Shown piece after piece: positions 27,802 through 37,144 of a stretch of 64,000 bases of DNA. Both the position numbers and the translations under genes were made by a program. This DNA comes from Comamonas testosteroni. Lineage in GTDB: Bacteria > Pseudomonadota > Gammaproteobacteria > Burkholderiales > Burkholderiaceae_C. Where the stretch lies: contig CP044131.1 of NCBI GenBank assembly GCA_008727115.1, positions 682,001-746,000 of the forward strand, given 5' to 3'. The number at the start of each line of letters is the position of its first letter. Position 1 is the first letter of the stretch. The notes under the pieces were generated by a model that searched no databases, was not told where the DNA came from, and worked only from the letters and a program-made list of their open reading frames with translations.

Positions 27802-28413
27802 ATGATGGTGCTTTATTCGGGAACGACCTGCCCCTTCTCACACCGCTGCCGTTTTGTGCTGTTTGAAAAAGGCATGGATTTCGAGATCCGCGATGTGGAC
27901 TTGTTCAGCAAGCCCGAAGAGATCGCCGTGATGAACCCCTATGGTCAAGTGCCAATTCTGGTCGAGCGCGACCTGATTCTGTACGAGTCCAACATCATCA
28001 ACGAGTACATCGACGAGCGTTTCCCTCATCCCCAGCTGATGCCTGGCGATCCTGTGGACCGTGCCCGTGTGCGCCTGTTCCTGCTGAACTTCGAAAAGGA
28101 ATTGTTCGTGCACGTGAGCGCTCTGGAAGAGCGCAATGTCAAGGGCAATGAAAAGGCTTTGGAAAAGGCCCGCGCGCATATCCGCGATCGCCTGACGCAG
28201 ATGGCACCTATTTTCCTGAAGAACAAGTTCATCATGGGTGAGAACTTCTCCATGCTGGACGTGGCCATCGCTCCTTTGCTGTGGCGCCTGGATTATTACG
28301 GTATCGAGCTGTCCAAGAATGCAGCCCCTTTGCTCAAGTATGCCGAGCGCATCTTTTCGCGCCCCGCTTATATTGAAGCGCTGACTCCTTCCGAGAAGGT
28401 CATGCGCAAGTAA
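27802..28413 (+). CDS. sspA: SspA, stringent starvation protein A (GST fold)
   Basis: 203 residues with an N-terminal thioredoxin-like domain (LYSGTTCPFSHRCRFVLFEK) and a helical GST C-domain. In E. coli SspA binds RNA polymerase and supports survival in stationary phase and acid. AGGAG precedes the start. It is followed by sspB with a hairpin between. Confidence 0.93.
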   Translation: MMVLYSGTTCPFSHRCRFVLFEKGMDFEIRDVDLFSKPEEIAVMNPYGQVPILVERDLILYESNIINEYIDERFPHPQLMPGDPVDRARVRLFLLNFEKELFVHVSALEERNVKGNEKALEKARAHIRDRLTQMAPIFLKNKFIMGENFSMLDVAIAPLLWRLDYYGIELSKNAAPLLKYAERIFSRPAYIEALTPSEKVMRK

Positions 28414-28429
28414 TTGCACATGAGCGCCG

Positions 28430-28471
28430 AGCGGGCATGCTGAAGGAAAGCCTTCATCTGCCCGCTTTTTT
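28430..28471 (+). terminator. Hairpin terminator between sspA and sspB
   Basis: AGCGGGCA (28430-28437) pairs with TGCCCGCT (28459-28466), then TTTTTT. Inside it TGAAGG and CCTTCA form a second stem. It would attenuate sspB transcription. Confidence 0.8.
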
Positions 28472-28511
28472 GTCTTTGCAATCTTCTGGATTTGATCCTT
28501 CGGGAAACGAG

Positions 28512-29021
28512 ATGACCGCCCCTGAAACGACTTCGACTCGCCCATATCTGCTGCGGGCGCTGTTTGAATGGTGTACCGACAATGGTCTGACACCCCACAT
28601 TGCCGTGAATGCTGATCGAAACACTCAGGTGCCGATGGAGTTTGTGCGTGATGGGCAGATCGTGCTCAATATCAGCTATGACGCCACCAGTGGGCTGCTG
28701 ATTGGTAATGACTATGTGCAATTCACTGCGCGCTTTGGCGGCAAGCCACGTGAAATCATGGTGCCTATCGCCAATGTGATGGCCATCTATGCAAGAGAAA
28801 CAGGACAAGGCATGGCTTTTCCTCCAGAGGAGGAGGGCACCGATGAACATGACGCAGAGTCGGTCGACGCTGAGGATGATGTGACTGAGCAGAGCGAGGA
28901 AGAAGCACAAGAGCGGGTCGTCCAATTGGTCAGCAGCAAGTCTGACGAGGACCCCGAAGATGATGCGCCGCGCACTCCACCTCCTGCAGGAGGCCGTCCG
29001 ACTCTCAAGCGAGTCAAGTAA
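28512..29021 (+). CDS. sspB: SspB, ClpXP adaptor for SsrA-tagged proteins
   Basis: Start at MTAPETTSTRPYLLRALFEW (28512); an earlier in-frame start at 28437 lies in the terminator and is rejected. 169 residues: a conserved SspB core (NADRNTQVPMEFVRDGQIVLN, FGGKPREIMVPI) and a long acidic linker rich in Asp/Glu, ending in a basic tail that docks to ClpX. It delivers SsrA-tagged proteins to ClpXP. Confidence 0.93.
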   Translation: MTAPETTSTRPYLLRALFEWCTDNGLTPHIAVNADRNTQVPMEFVRDGQIVLNISYDATSGLLIGNDYVQFTARFGGKPREIMVPIANVMAIYARETGQGMAFPPEEEGTDEHDAESVDAEDDVTEQSEEEAQERVVQLVSSKSDEDPEDDAPRTPPPAGGRPTLKRVK

Positions 29022-29036
29022 GGCGGTAGGGTAATG

Positions 29037-29065
29037 AAAGAAGAATTTGTTGGATTCTTCTTTTT
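29037..29065 (+). terminator. Terminator of sspB
   Basis: AAAGAAGAAT (29037-29046) pairs with ATTCTTCTTT (29054-29063), followed by TT. Confidence 0.8.
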
Positions 29066-29097
29066 GCCTCGAATTTTTGCGTTATGATTTGGTCTTC

Positions 29098-29173
29098 GCC
29101 GGTTTAGCTCAGTTGGTAGAGCACCCGCCTTGTAAGCGGTAGGTCGTCAGTTCGAATCCGACAACCGGCACCA
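29098..29173 (+). tRNA. tRNA-Thr (anticodon TGT)
   Basis: 76 nt with encoded CCA. Acceptor arms GCCGGTT and AACCGGC pair; the D-loop is AGCTCAGTTGGTAGAGC; the anticodon loop CTTGTAA gives TGT (decoding ACA/ACG); the T-arm is GTTCGAATC. It is intact, with no sign of an integration event. Confidence 0.96.
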
Positions 29174-29180
29174 AACAAAT

Positions 29181-29204
29181 AGGTCTCTTCGGAGACCTTT
29201 TTTG
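29181..29204 (+). terminator. Terminator of tRNA-Thr
   Basis: AGGTCTC TTCG GAGACCT, a UUCG tetraloop hairpin, then TTTTT. Confidence 0.93.
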
Positions 29205-29225
29205 TTTTCTGCCTTCCATAAGGTC

Positions 29226-29534
29226 TTATGAAGCTTGGACTTTGATGCGAATGCTGGCGACCTGCCAGCCCTTGGTGCGCAAATGTGCAGCCATGGCAGG
29301 CAGCAGTTGGCGTACTTTGGCTGCTGCAGCATTGTTTTTGACGATCAGGCACCAGCAATCGCCTTCAATAGGACCCGCTTGCAGGCTGCTGCGCAGCAGC
29401 GGCGGAACCAGTACCTGGATCGCTTTCAACCGGTTGCTTGAGTCCTGAGTCAAAGCCGCCAGACGCGCCAGAGTGGGAGAAGACTCCACTGCATTAATGG
29501 CGGTAACGGCATGGTGGCGGCGAACAATGGTCAT
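29226..29534 (-). CDS. DUF721/DciA-like protein
   Basis: 102 residues. The N-terminal helix with AVESSPTLARLAALTQDSSN and the KH-like stretch LQAGPIEGDCWCLIVKNNAAAAKVRQLLP match the DciA (DUF721) family, which loads the replicative helicase in bacteria without DnaC. Its position beside secA agrees with other beta-proteobacteria. It is convergent with the tRNA-Thr gene and divergent from secA. Confidence 0.65.
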   Translation of the reverse strand: MTIVRRHHAVTAINAVESSPTLARLAALTQDSSNRLKAIQVLVPPLLRSSLQAGPIEGDCWCLIVKNNAAAAKVRQLLPAMAAHLRTKGWQVASIRIKVQAS

Positions 29535-29839
29535 GTGGCAGCAGGCGAAATGGTCAAACGATGCACTGAGCTTATCGCAAGCATCATGGCGATGAAGTGC
29601 TCAAGATATGCTGGAAGCAGCAATTCCAGACAGTCAAAACCGCGAAAGACCAAGCCTCGCTTGGGCGGTTAGAATCATTTTTTGGTCCGAATACCAGTTT
29701 GGGTGTTTCAAGTCGTTTGCTTTTTTGGGAAAGCTGCACTTGATTGCCGCTGGGCCGGCCCCATCTGAAGACCAACAATCAAGGGATTCCGGGCATTCGC
29801 TCTGCATGTTCTGTGCCAGAGTGGGATGTCTTTGTACGC
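29535..29839. other. Divergent intergenic region, dciA-like/secA
   Basis: 305 bases with no gene. TAGAAT at 29670-29675 could be a -10 box for secA, but there is no matching -35. No SecM-like arrest ORF was recognised. Confidence 0.4.
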
Positions 29840-32581
29840 ATGGCCACCAATTTCCTCACAAAGTTGTTCGGCAGCCGCAATGACCGGTTGCTCAAGCAAT
29901 ACCGCAAAACAGTCGCTCGCATCAATGCGATGGAGCCCGAGTACGAAAAGCTCAGCGATGAGGCATTACGCGCCAAGACCCAGGAGTTCAAGGATCGGGT
30001 TGCCAAGGGTGAAGCTCTGGATGACCTGCTGCCCGAGGCCTTTGCGGTAGTACGCGAAGGCTCCAAGCGCGTCATGAAGATGCGCCACTTCGATGTACAG
30101 ATGCTGGGTGCAATGGCTTTGCATCACGGAAAAATTGCCGAAATGCGCACTGGCGAAGGCAAGACACTGACGGCGACGCTGGCGGTGTACTTGAATGCAC
30201 TGTCTGGCGAGGGCGTGCATGTGGTGACGGTCAACGATTACCTGGCCAGCCGCGATGCCTCTACCATGGCGCGCCTGTACAACTTCCTCGGTCTGTCGGT
30301 GGGTATCAATCTGCCCAATCTGTCACGCGAAGAAAAGCAGCAGGCCTATAACTCCGACATCACCTACGGTACGAACAACGAATACGGCTTCGACTACCTG
30401 CGTGACAACATGGTGTACGAGCCTGGTGACCGCGTGCAGCGTGTACTGAACTACGCCATCGTCGACGAGGTGGACTCGATTCTGATTGACGAGGCACGTA
30501 CGCCTTTGATCATCTCCGGCCCGGCCGAAGACCACACGGCCATGTATGTGGCCATGAACAAGATCGTCCCCAGTCTGGTGCGCCAGGAAGGTGAGGCCGA
30601 TCCGCGCACGGGTGAAGGTGTGACCAAGCCTGGTGACTTCACCGTCGATGAGAAATCGCATCAGGTCTACCTCACCGATCAGGGCTATGAAGCCGCTGAG
30701 CGCCTGCTGGCCCATGCGGGCATGATTGCCGAGGGCTCGTCGCTGTACGACCCCTCGAATATCTCTCTGGTGCATCACCTCTACGCAGCACTGCGTGCCA
30801 ACCAGCTGTACTTCCGCGACCAGCACTACGTGGTGCAGGATGGCGAGATTGTGATCGTGGACGAGTTCACGGGCCGCCTGATGGCCGGTCGCCGCTGGAG
30901 CGATGGTCTGCACCAAGCCGTTGAAGCCAAGGAAGGCGTGGAGATTCAGGCCGAGAACCAGACCATGGCCTCGATCACCTTCCAGAACTATTTCCGCCTG
31001 TACAAAAAGCTGTCCGGCATGACGGGTACGGCCGATACCGAAGCCTACGAATTCCAGGAGATCTACGGCCTGGAAACCGTGGTCGTACCGCCCAACAGGC
31101 CCAGCAAGCGCCAGGATCAGCTCGATCGTGTCTACAAGACCACCAAGGAAAAGTACGACGCAGCGATCAAGGACATCCGCGAGTGCTATGAGCGTGGTCA
31201 GCCAGTGCTGGTGGGCACGACCTCGATCGAAAACTCGGAAATCATCGACGAGCTGCTGAACCGCGAAAAGCTGCCGCACCAGGTGCTGAACGCCAAGCAG
31301 CACGACCGAGAGGCGGACATCATTGCCCAGGCGGGCAGCGAAGGCATGATCACCATCGCCACCAATATGGCGGGCCGTGGTACCGACATCGTGCTGGGCG
31401 GCAATATTGAAAAGCAGATCAAGGCCATTGAAAGCGACGAGTCTCTGACGGAGACTGCGCGCCAGCAGCAGATCGACCAACTACGCGCTGATTGGAAAAT
31501 TGCGCACGACAAGATCGTGGCTTTGGGTGGCCTGCGCATCATTGCGACCGAGCGCCATGAATCGCGCCGTATCGACAACCAGCTGCGTGGCCGCTCGGGT
31601 CGCCAGGGTGACCCCGGCTCCTCTCGTTTCTATCTGAGTCTGGACGACCAGCTGATGCGCATCTTCGCGGGCGACCGCGTCAAGGCCATCATGGATCGCC
31701 TGAAGATGCCCGAAGGCGAAGCCATCGAGGCGGGAATCGTGACCCGCTCCATCGAGTCGGCTCAGCGCAAGGTGGAAGCGCGCAACTTCGACATGCGCAA
31801 GCAACTGCTTGAATATGACGACGTGGCTAACGACCAGCGCAAGGTCATCTACCAACAGCGCAACGACATTCTGGATGCGACAGATCTGAATGGCATGCTG
31901 GCTGCCATGCGCGAGGATGTGATCACCGATCTGGTGCATCAATACGTGCCTGCCGAGTCCATGGAAGAGCAGTGGGATGTGCCCGGACTGGAAAAGGCGC
32001 TGGCTGGCGAATGGCAGATTGATCTGCCACTGCAGCAAGAGGTCGCAGGCTCTGAGTCCATCACCGACGAAGACATCCTGGAGAAGGTGCTGAAGGCCGC
32101 TCATGACCTGTTCGATGCCAAGGTTGCGCTGATCGGTCAGGAGAACTTCACCCAGTTCCAGCGTGCTGTGCTGCTGCAAAGCTTTGACACCAACTGGCGT
32201 GACCATCTGGCCGCGCTGGACTATCTGCGCCAGGGCATCCATCTGCGCGGCTACGCCCAGAAGCAGCCCAAGCAGGAATACAAGCGCGAAGCGTTTGAGC
32301 TGTTCCGCCAGTTGATCGATCAGGTCAAGTCCGAAGTCACTCGCGTGCTGATGACCGTGCAGGTTCGCTCGCGTGAAGAGATGGACGAGGCGGCTGTCGC
32401 CATGAACGAGCGCGGCGCACAAAGCCTGGAAAACATGAGCTATGCCTCTTCTGCGGATCAGGATGCCTCTGCCTCCGAAGAAGAAGCAGAAATGCCGGAA
32501 GGCGTGCACGTGGGCCGCAACGACCCTTGCCCTTGCGGCAGCGGCAAGAAGTACAAGCAGTGCCACGGAAAGCTGTCGTAA
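29840..32581 (+). CDS. secA: SecA, preprotein translocase ATPase
   Basis: Start at [21 protein letters not shown] (29840); an upstream in-frame ATG at 29744 gives a non-conserved tail. 913 residues. Walker A is MRTGEGKT, the DEAD-like box [13 protein letters not shown], helicase motif [15 protein letters not shown], and the C-terminal zinc-binding SecB-docking motif is [14 protein letters not shown]. It drives Sec-dependent export. Confidence 0.98.
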   Translation: MATNFLTKLFGSRNDRLLKQYRKTVARINAMEPEYEKLSDEALRAKTQEFKDRVAKGEALDDLLPEAFAVVREGSKRVMKMRHFDVQMLGAMALHHGKIAEMRTGEGKTLTATLAVYLNALSGEGVHVVTVNDYLASRDASTMARLYNFLGLSVGINLPNLSREEKQQAYNSDITYGTNNEYGFDYLRDNMVYEPGDRVQRVLNYAIVDEVDSILIDEARTPLIISGPAEDHTAMYVAMNKIVPSLVRQEGEADPRTGEGVTKPGDFTVDEKSHQVYLTDQGYEAAERLLAHAGMIAEGSSLYDPSNISLVHHLYAALRANQLYFRDQHYVVQDGEIVIVDEFTGRLMAGRRWSDGLHQAVEAKEGVEIQAENQTMASITFQNYFRLYKKLSGMTGTADTEAYEFQEIYGLETVVVPPNRPSKRQDQLDRVYKTTKEKYDAAIKDIRECYERGQPVLVGTTSIENSEIIDELLNREKLPHQVLNAKQHDREADIIAQAGSEGMITIATNMAGRGTDIVLGGNIEKQIKAIESDESLTETARQQQIDQLRADWKIAHDKIVALGGLRIIATERHESRRIDNQLRGRSGRQGDPGSSRFYLSLDDQLMRIFAGDRVKAIMDRLKMPEGEAIEAGIVTRSIESAQRKVEARNFDMRKQLLEYDDVANDQRKVIYQQRNDILDATDLNGMLAAMREDVITDLVHQYVPAESMEEQWDVPGLEKALAGEWQIDLPLQQEVAGSESITDEDILEKVLKAAHDLFDAKVALIGQENFTQFQRAVLLQSFDTNWRDHLAALDYLRQGIHLRGYAQKQPKQEYKREAFELFRQLIDQVKSEVTRVLMTVQVRSREEMDEAAVAMNERGAQSLENMSYASSADQDASASEEEAEMPEGVHVGRNDPCPCGSGKKYKQCHGKLS

Positions 32582-32659
32582 CCCCCTGAGCGGCTTTGCC
32601 GCTTCCCCCAAGGGGGACGACAGCCTCGCTGCGGGGCGGCCCTTGCTTGCTGTCTCTGA
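32582..32659 (+). repeat. Dispersed repeat A, copy 3
   Basis: Begins one base after the secA stop: CCCCCTGAGCGGC, CCCCCAAGGGGGACGAC, GCTGCGGGGCGGCCCTTGCT, TGTCTCTG. The inner CCCCCAAGGGGG is itself a palindrome. It is the cleanest copy in the window. Confidence 0.85.
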
Positions 32660-32693
32660 TTTTGGGGCAGTGCTTTATCAAGCGACATTGACG

Positions 32694-32716
32694 ACACGGG
32701 CTTAGGCCCGTGTTTG
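32694..32716 (+). terminator. Probable secA terminator
   Basis: ACACGGGC TTAG GCCCGTGT (32694-32713) followed by a short T run. It lies about 110 bases past secA, after the repeat. Confidence 0.55.
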
Positions 32717-32846
32717 CATTGGTGCGGTGGCTTTTTACTCGGGCAATGGCAATAAAGCGCGGCGCAGCTTCGATTGTTCCGATAATGACGAACGCTTTAA
32801 CTTTTACCCTCTATGCCTCTTGCCAAGGCGCGTGCTTTGCCGATGC

Positions 32847-32921
32847 GAGACATCGAGCAAGAGCCGCCCCGCAGCAAGGATGTCGTCCCCCTTGGGGGAA
32901 ACCGCGCAGCGGCATAGGGGG
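32847..32921 (-). repeat. Dispersed repeat A, copy 4, inverted
   Basis: The reverse complement of the same element: GAGCAAGAGCCGCCCCGCAGC, GTCGTCCCCCTTGGGGG, then CGCAGCGGCATAGGGGG. It sits 27 bases before argJ and faces copy 3, so the two could pair in a long RNA or cruciform. Confidence 0.8.
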
Positions 32922-32948
32922 AACATTTCAATCACAAGGATTTTTGCA

Positions 32949-34178
32949 ATGCCCGTGAATCTCTCTGCCCCTGTTGCTGCCGACCTGTTGGCGATCAATG
33001 GTGTTCGCATCGGCATCACCGAAGCTGGTGTGCGCAAGGCCAATCGCAAGGACTTGACCGTGTTCCTGCTGGACGAAGGCGCTGCAGTCGCAGGCGTGTT
33101 CACGCAAAACCGCTTCTGTGCCGCGCCGGTACAGGTCTGCCGCGAGCATCTGCAGGCAGGCTCTGGCATTCGTGCCATGGTGGTGAATACGGGCAATGCC
33201 AATGCCGGCACAGGCGCTGCGGGTTTGGCCAATGCGCGCACCACCTGCGATGCGCTGGCCAAGGAGTTGAACTTCTCTGCCGCGCAAATCCTGCCTTTCT
33301 CCACCGGCGTGATCATGGAAGAGCTGCCTGTGGACCGCATCGTGGCCGGCATGCCCAAGGCCATCGCTGCTGCCAAGGCTGATAACTGGGCCGTGGCTGC
33401 CGAAGGCATCATGACCACCGACACCCTACCCAAGGCTTTCAGCCGCAGCGTGAATATTGGCGGCAAGACTGTATCCATCACCGGTATCAGCAAGGGCGCG
33501 GGCATGATTCGCCCCAATATGGCCACCATGCTGGGCTTTCTGGCCACCGATGCGGTGATCGCCCCTGAGTTGCTGCAGCCCCTGGTCAAGGAACTGGCCG
33601 ACGGCTCCTTCAACCGTGTGACGATTGATGGCGACACTTCAACCAATGACTCTTTTGTGCTGATTGCTACGAACAAGGCGAGCAATGCGCAGATCACGTC
33701 GCTGACCAGCGCCGAAGGCGAGCAGCTCAAGGCTGCGCTGCTGGAAGTGGCACAAAAACTGGCTCAAGCCATTGTGCGTGATGGGGAAGGTGCTACGAAA
33801 TTCATTAGCGTCAAGGTCGAAGGTGGCAAGACGGAGGAAGAGTGCCGTCTGGTGGCTTACTCCATCGCCCACTCGCCCTTGGTCAAGACCGCTTTCTTTG
33901 CTTCTGACCCTAACCTGGGCCGCATTCTGGCGGCCGTCGGTTATGCCGGCATTGCCGATCTGGACCAAACCAAGATCGACCTGCACCTGGATGATGTGCA
34001 TGTGGTGGTCGATGGTGGTCGCAATCCTTCCTACAAGGAAGAAGATGGTCAGCGCGTGATGAAGCAGCAGGAAATCCTGGTGCGCGTGGGCCTGGGTCGT
34101 GGCGATGCTACGCAGACCGTGTGGACCTGCGATCTGAGTCACGAGTATGTGACGATCAACGCTGACTACAGGTCTTGA
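32949..34178 (+). CDS. argJ: ArgJ, bifunctional glutamate N-acetyltransferase/ornithine acetyltransferase
   Basis: Start at [20 protein letters not shown] (32949), with AAGGA upstream; in-frame sequence reaching back to 32727 runs through a dispersed repeat and is non-coding. 409 residues. The autoproteolysis site Ala-Thr lies in [13 protein letters not shown], and the nucleophile Thr starts the beta chain. It recycles the acetyl group from N-acetylornithine to glutamate in arginine synthesis. Confidence 0.96.
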   Translation: MPVNLSAPVAADLLAINGVRIGITEAGVRKANRKDLTVFLLDEGAAVAGVFTQNRFCAAPVQVCREHLQAGSGIRAMVVNTGNANAGTGAAGLANARTTCDALAKELNFSAAQILPFSTGVIMEELPVDRIVAGMPKAIAAAKADNWAVAAEGIMTTDTLPKAFSRSVNIGGKTVSITGISKGAGMIRPNMATMLGFLATDAVIAPELLQPLVKELADGSFNRVTIDGDTSTNDSFVLIATNKASNAQITSLTSAEGEQLKAALLEVAQKLAQAIVRDGEGATKFISVKVEGGKTEEECRLVAYSIAHSPLVKTAFFASDPNLGRILAAVGYAGIADLDQTKIDLHLDDVHVVVDGGRNPSYKEEDGQRVMKQQEILVRVGLGRGDATQTVWTCDLSHEYVTINADYRS

Positions 34179-34186
34179 TGGAATCA

Positions 34187-34289
34187 CCTCCTGAGGCGCT
34201 GCGCGCCTTCCTCCTCTCTCTACGCGCTGCGCGCTAAGGGAGGGGGACGATGCCTTCGCTGCGGGGCGGCCCTTGCTTGGCATCTCTTG
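34187..34289 (+). repeat. Dispersed repeat A, copy 5, with insertion
   Basis: CCTCCTGAGGCGCTGCGCGCC, a 20-25 base insert with CTACGCGCTGCGCGC, then GGGAGGGGGACGATG and GCTGCGGGGCGGCCCTTGCT. It follows argJ by eight bases. Confidence 0.8.
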
Positions 34290-34342
34290 TTTGAGGCGCG
34301 CCAGTTTCAAGCGGTGCTGTTGGAGATTGATACTACAAATTT

Positions 34343-34423
34343 AGAAGCTGCTAGCGCTTGTCTGTATTGGGTTTTCAGTGCTTTATATGCTGAAATCAAT
34401 CAATATCAAGCGCAGGCAGCTAT
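34343..34423. repeat. Dispersed repeat B, copy 3
   Basis: AAGCTGCTAGCGCTTG (34345-34360) pairs imperfectly with CAAGCGCAGGCAGCT (34407-34421) around a 46-base loop. It is a full-length, two-armed copy like that at 14189. Confidence 0.7.
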
Positions 34424-34457
34424 AAAAACAGATGGAGATTGGCTTGTGCAAGATGTG

Positions 34458-35393
34458 ATGAATCCCCTGGAGCGCCTGGTTGAGCGTGCCGAGCAGCTGA
34501 TGCAGCGAATCGAGTCCGTGCTGCCCCAGCCGCTGCAGGCACCTGCGGACTGGAGCGACGCCATTGCCTGGCGCTACCGCAAACGTGCCAACGGCTGTGG
34601 CGTGCTGGAGCCTGTGCGCCATGTGGGTGCGATGCAGCTGTCGGATCTGCAGAATATTGATGTGCAAAAGGAAAAAATTGCGCGCAATACCGAGCAGTTC
34701 GTCAGTGGTCGCACGGCCAACAATGTGCTGCTGACGGGCGCTCGCGGCACGGGCAAGTCTTCGCTGATTCGCGCTTGCCTGCACAGCTTTGCACCGCAGG
34801 GCCTGCGTCTGATCGAGGTGGATAAGGTCGATTTGACCGATCTGCCCGATATCGTGGATGTGGTCGCTGGCCGGCCCGAGAAGTTCATCATCTATTGCGA
34901 TGACCTGAGCTTTGAAGAGGGCGAGCCCGGCTACAAGGCCATGAAGTCCATGCTGGACGGCTCGGTCTCCGCGGCCACCCCCAATGTACTGGTCTATGCC
35001 ACCAGCAACCGCCGCCATCTGCTGCCCGAGTACCTGACGGACAACCTGGCCCAGCAAAAAAGCGAGAGCGGCGAGATTCACCCCGGCGAGGTGGTGGAAG
35101 AGAAGATTTCCCTGTCCGAGCGCTTTGGCCTCTGGGTGAGTTTCTACCCCTTCAGCCAGGACGAATACCTGCGCGTGGTGGCGCAGTGGCTGTCGGCGCT
35201 GGGCATGGATGAGGCCACGATTGAGGCGGCAAGGCCCGAGGCGCTGGTCTGGGCGCTGGAGCGCGGCTCGCGCAGCGGTCGTGTGGCCCACCAGTTTGCG
35301 CGCGACTACGCGGGGCGCAATGAGCGCCCTGTCAGCAGCAACAAGCGCATTGAAGATGTAGATGGTCTGGCTGAGGAAGCCGATCTGGATTGA
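34458..35393 (+). CDS. DUF815 family P-loop ATPase
   Basis: The start at MNPLERLVERAEQL (34458) is preferred; an earlier in-frame ATG at 34287 would translate repeat B. 311 residues. Walker A GARGTGKS (about 94-101) and Walker B FIIYCDDLSF; VYATSNRRHLLPEYL resembles sensor 1. DUF815 proteins are AAA-like ATPases of unknown function, often next to mutT in beta-proteobacteria as here. Confidence 0.85.
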   Translation: MNPLERLVERAEQLMQRIESVLPQPLQAPADWSDAIAWRYRKRANGCGVLEPVRHVGAMQLSDLQNIDVQKEKIARNTEQFVSGRTANNVLLTGARGTGKSSLIRACLHSFAPQGLRLIEVDKVDLTDLPDIVDVVAGRPEKFIIYCDDLSFEEGEPGYKAMKSMLDGSVSAATPNVLVYATSNRRHLLPEYLTDNLAQQKSESGEIHPGEVVEEKISLSERFGLWVSFYPFSQDEYLRVVAQWLSALGMDEATIEAARPEALVWALERGSRSGRVAHQFARDYAGRNERPVSSNKRIEDVDGLAEEADLD

Positions 35394-35409
35394 GTGAAAG
35401 AGAAATGAA

Positions 35410-35877
35410 GTGACGGCTGAAAACACAGCACAGGCGCAGCGCAAGCACACCGAAGTAGCGGTGGGCGTGCTGCTGCGCGAATCCGATGGCGCGCTGCTGA
35501 TTACCAGCCGTCCTGTGGGCAAGCCTTATGCGGGCTTCTGGGAGTTTCCTGGCGGCAAGCTGGAAGCGGGCGAGACCGTGGAGCAGGCCCTGCGCCGCGA
35601 GTTGATCGAGGAGTTGGGCGTGACCATTGGTACGGCCCACCCCTGGAAGGTGACCGAGCATGACTATCCGCATGCGCTGGTGCGTTTGCACTGGTGCAAG
35701 GTGACAGAGTGGACGGGCGAGTTTGAAATGCGCGAAGGTCAGCAAATGGCTTGGCAGCAGCTACCGCTGGATGTGCACCCGGTGCTGCCCGGTTCCTACC
35801 CCGTGCTGCAGTGGCTTAGCAACGAGCGCGGGCTGAGCTTCAATGCCCAGTACTACGAAGACAAGCAGCCTGCCTGA
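35410..35877 (+). CDS. mutT: MutT/NUDIX 8-oxo-dGTP diphosphatase
   Basis: 155 residues with a GTG start. NUDIX box GGKLEAGETVEQALRRELIE continuing into ELGV (about 48-70) has all the catalytic Glu residues (Gx5Ex7REUxEExGU). PVGKPYAGFWEFPGG is typical of MutT. It removes oxidised guanine nucleotides from the pool. 16 bases separate it from the DUF815 gene. Confidence 0.92.
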   Translation: MTAENTAQAQRKHTEVAVGVLLRESDGALLITSRPVGKPYAGFWEFPGGKLEAGETVEQALRRELIEELGVTIGTAHPWKVTEHDYPHALVRLHWCKVTEWTGEFEMREGQQMAWQQLPLDVHPVLPGSYPVLQWLSNERGLSFNAQYYEDKQPA

Positions 35878-35898
35878 GCTTTCAGGTATCTAAAAACA

Positions 35899-35977
35899 AG
35901 AGCGCCTTGCGCTTGCCAGATAAGGACTTCAGTATGAAACTACTGAAATCTGTTAACTGACAAGCGTAAGGCGCTCT
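35899..35977. terminator. Nested stem-loop between convergent mutT and yacG
   Basis: Outer arms AGAGCGCCTTGCGCTTG (35899-35915) and CAAGCGTAAGGCGCTCT (35961-35977) pair with one mismatch. An inner hairpin TTCAGTA TGAAAC TACTGAA lies at about 35929-35947. TTTTT follows on the plus strand at 35980. Probably a bidirectional terminator. Confidence 0.7.
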
Positions 35978-35996
35978 GCTTTTTGAAATGACTGAA

Positions 35997-36206
35997 TCAG
36001 GGTTCGGTCTTGGGATCACCGAAAGGTGCGTCTTCGGGTGGAGTCTGCGCGGGCACGCGGAACTCTTCATTGCCCCAGGCGCCCAGGTCGATATTGCGGC
36101 AGCGTTCGCTGCAGAACGGGCGGAATTTGTTGCTGGGCAGAAAAACGCTGGGGCCGCCGCAGGTGGGGCATTTCACCGTTGTTGGGGATTGGTTGTCAGT
36201 GCTCAT
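35997..36206 (-). CDS. yacG: YacG, DNA gyrase inhibitor zinc protein
   Basis: 69 residues. The zinc ligands are CPTCGG and FCSERC (CxxC...CxxxC), followed by RNIDLGAWGNEEFRVP, the family signature. YacG binds GyrB and blocks DNA binding in E. coli. The coaE-zapD-yacG linkage is conserved. Confidence 0.93.
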   Translation of the reverse strand: MSTDNQSPTTVKCPTCGGPSVFLPSNKFRPFCSERCRNIDLGAWGNEEFRVPAQTPPEDAPFGDPKTEP

Positions 36207-36256
36207 GGCGTAGATGTATCACAGCTGGAAAACACGGGTGGCAGACCCTGAAAGCA

Positions 36257-36280
36257 ATTGAGCCGCGATGGCGGCTCAAT
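36257..36280 (-). terminator. Hairpin between zapD and yacG units
   Basis: ATTGAGCCGC and GCGGCTCAAT form a perfect 10-bp stem with a 4-base loop just upstream of yacG and 22 bases 3' of zapD. The U-run is poor (TTGCTTT). Confidence 0.55.
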
Positions 36281-36301
36281 GGATAAAAGCGGGTACGGTT
36301 C

Positions 36302-37057
36302 CTAGGCGCAAAGCGTCAGCTCGAAGGAGGCATCCTCATTGCTGGGCTGTGGCTTGCTGCCATTGGCCAGCTTGAGCAGGCGCACGGATACCAGTAGGCG
36401 GTTGCCGCTGATCTCGGGCACCAGATTCAGATAGGGGTCTATGCGCAGGCGCAGCAGCTGAAAGCTGCGACCGGCCGGCATGGCTTGCTGAAAAACACCT
36501 TGCTCAGCCACTACGCGCTGCGGAATGCCGGTCTCGCGCAGCAGCTGCAAAATCAGCTCAAGTGCTTGCCCCAGGGGCATCAATTCGTTGGCCCAGTCTT
36601 CCAGGTCGCGCTGGCGATAGCGCGGATCGAGGTTCTGCCAGGCGTGGTAGGCCGGCAGGTCAAAGCTGCAGGTGCCGCCGGGAATGCCCATGCGGCTGCG
36701 TATGGACATCAGCCATTCGTTTTCGGTCAGCGCCTGGCCGGTCTTGCCGGTCTGGGCATTGATGCTGGCCGAGCAGCCGTCGACCTGGCGTGCCACCTGG
36801 TGCAGCATGTGCTGAGAGATGTCGGGGTTGTCACGCAGAACATCCAGCAGGTTTTTCTGGCGTTCCAGATCCTTGATGACATCGGCACGCAGATCGCTGC
36901 GCGAGGCCACATCCATGATCTCGAAAATAGTGACCAGTGCAAAGTGCTGGTCGACAGAGTGTGCGCGCGTCAGCAACTCGCGCAGACGGCGATACAACTG
37001 CTCCAGACGCAGGTAGGTTCTCAGACGCTCGTTAAAGGGATATTCGTACAAGATCAC
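36302..37057 (-). CDS. zapD: ZapD, Z-ring bundling cell division protein
   Basis: 251 residues starting MILYEYPFNERLRTYLRLEQL, the ZapD (DUF1342) signature, and ending with a beta-rich domain. ZapD cross-links FtsZ filaments. The gene lies 3' of coaE in the same direction. Confidence 0.95.
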   Translation of the reverse strand: MILYEYPFNERLRTYLRLEQLYRRLRELLTRAHSVDQHFALVTIFEIMDVASRSDLRADVIKDLERQKNLLDVLRDNPDISQHMLHQVARQVDGCSASINAQTGKTGQALTENEWLMSIRSRMGIPGGTCSFDLPAYHAWQNLDPRYRQRDLEDWANELMPLGQALELILQLLRETGIPQRVVAEQGVFQQAMPAGRSFQLLRLRIDPYLNLVPEISGNRLLVSVRLLKLANGSKPQPSNEDASFELTLCA

Positions 37058-37144
37058 GTTTGCTGGGCTCCTCGGGGCGCACAGGAATCAGCGGTCAACG
37101 TGCACATGCGGTGATCACACGCACAGGCCAAGCCATGACCCGCA

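Noticed and set aside
30323-32611. Two long minus-strand frames opposite secA
   Set aside because: Antisense of SecA codons; no independent coding signal.
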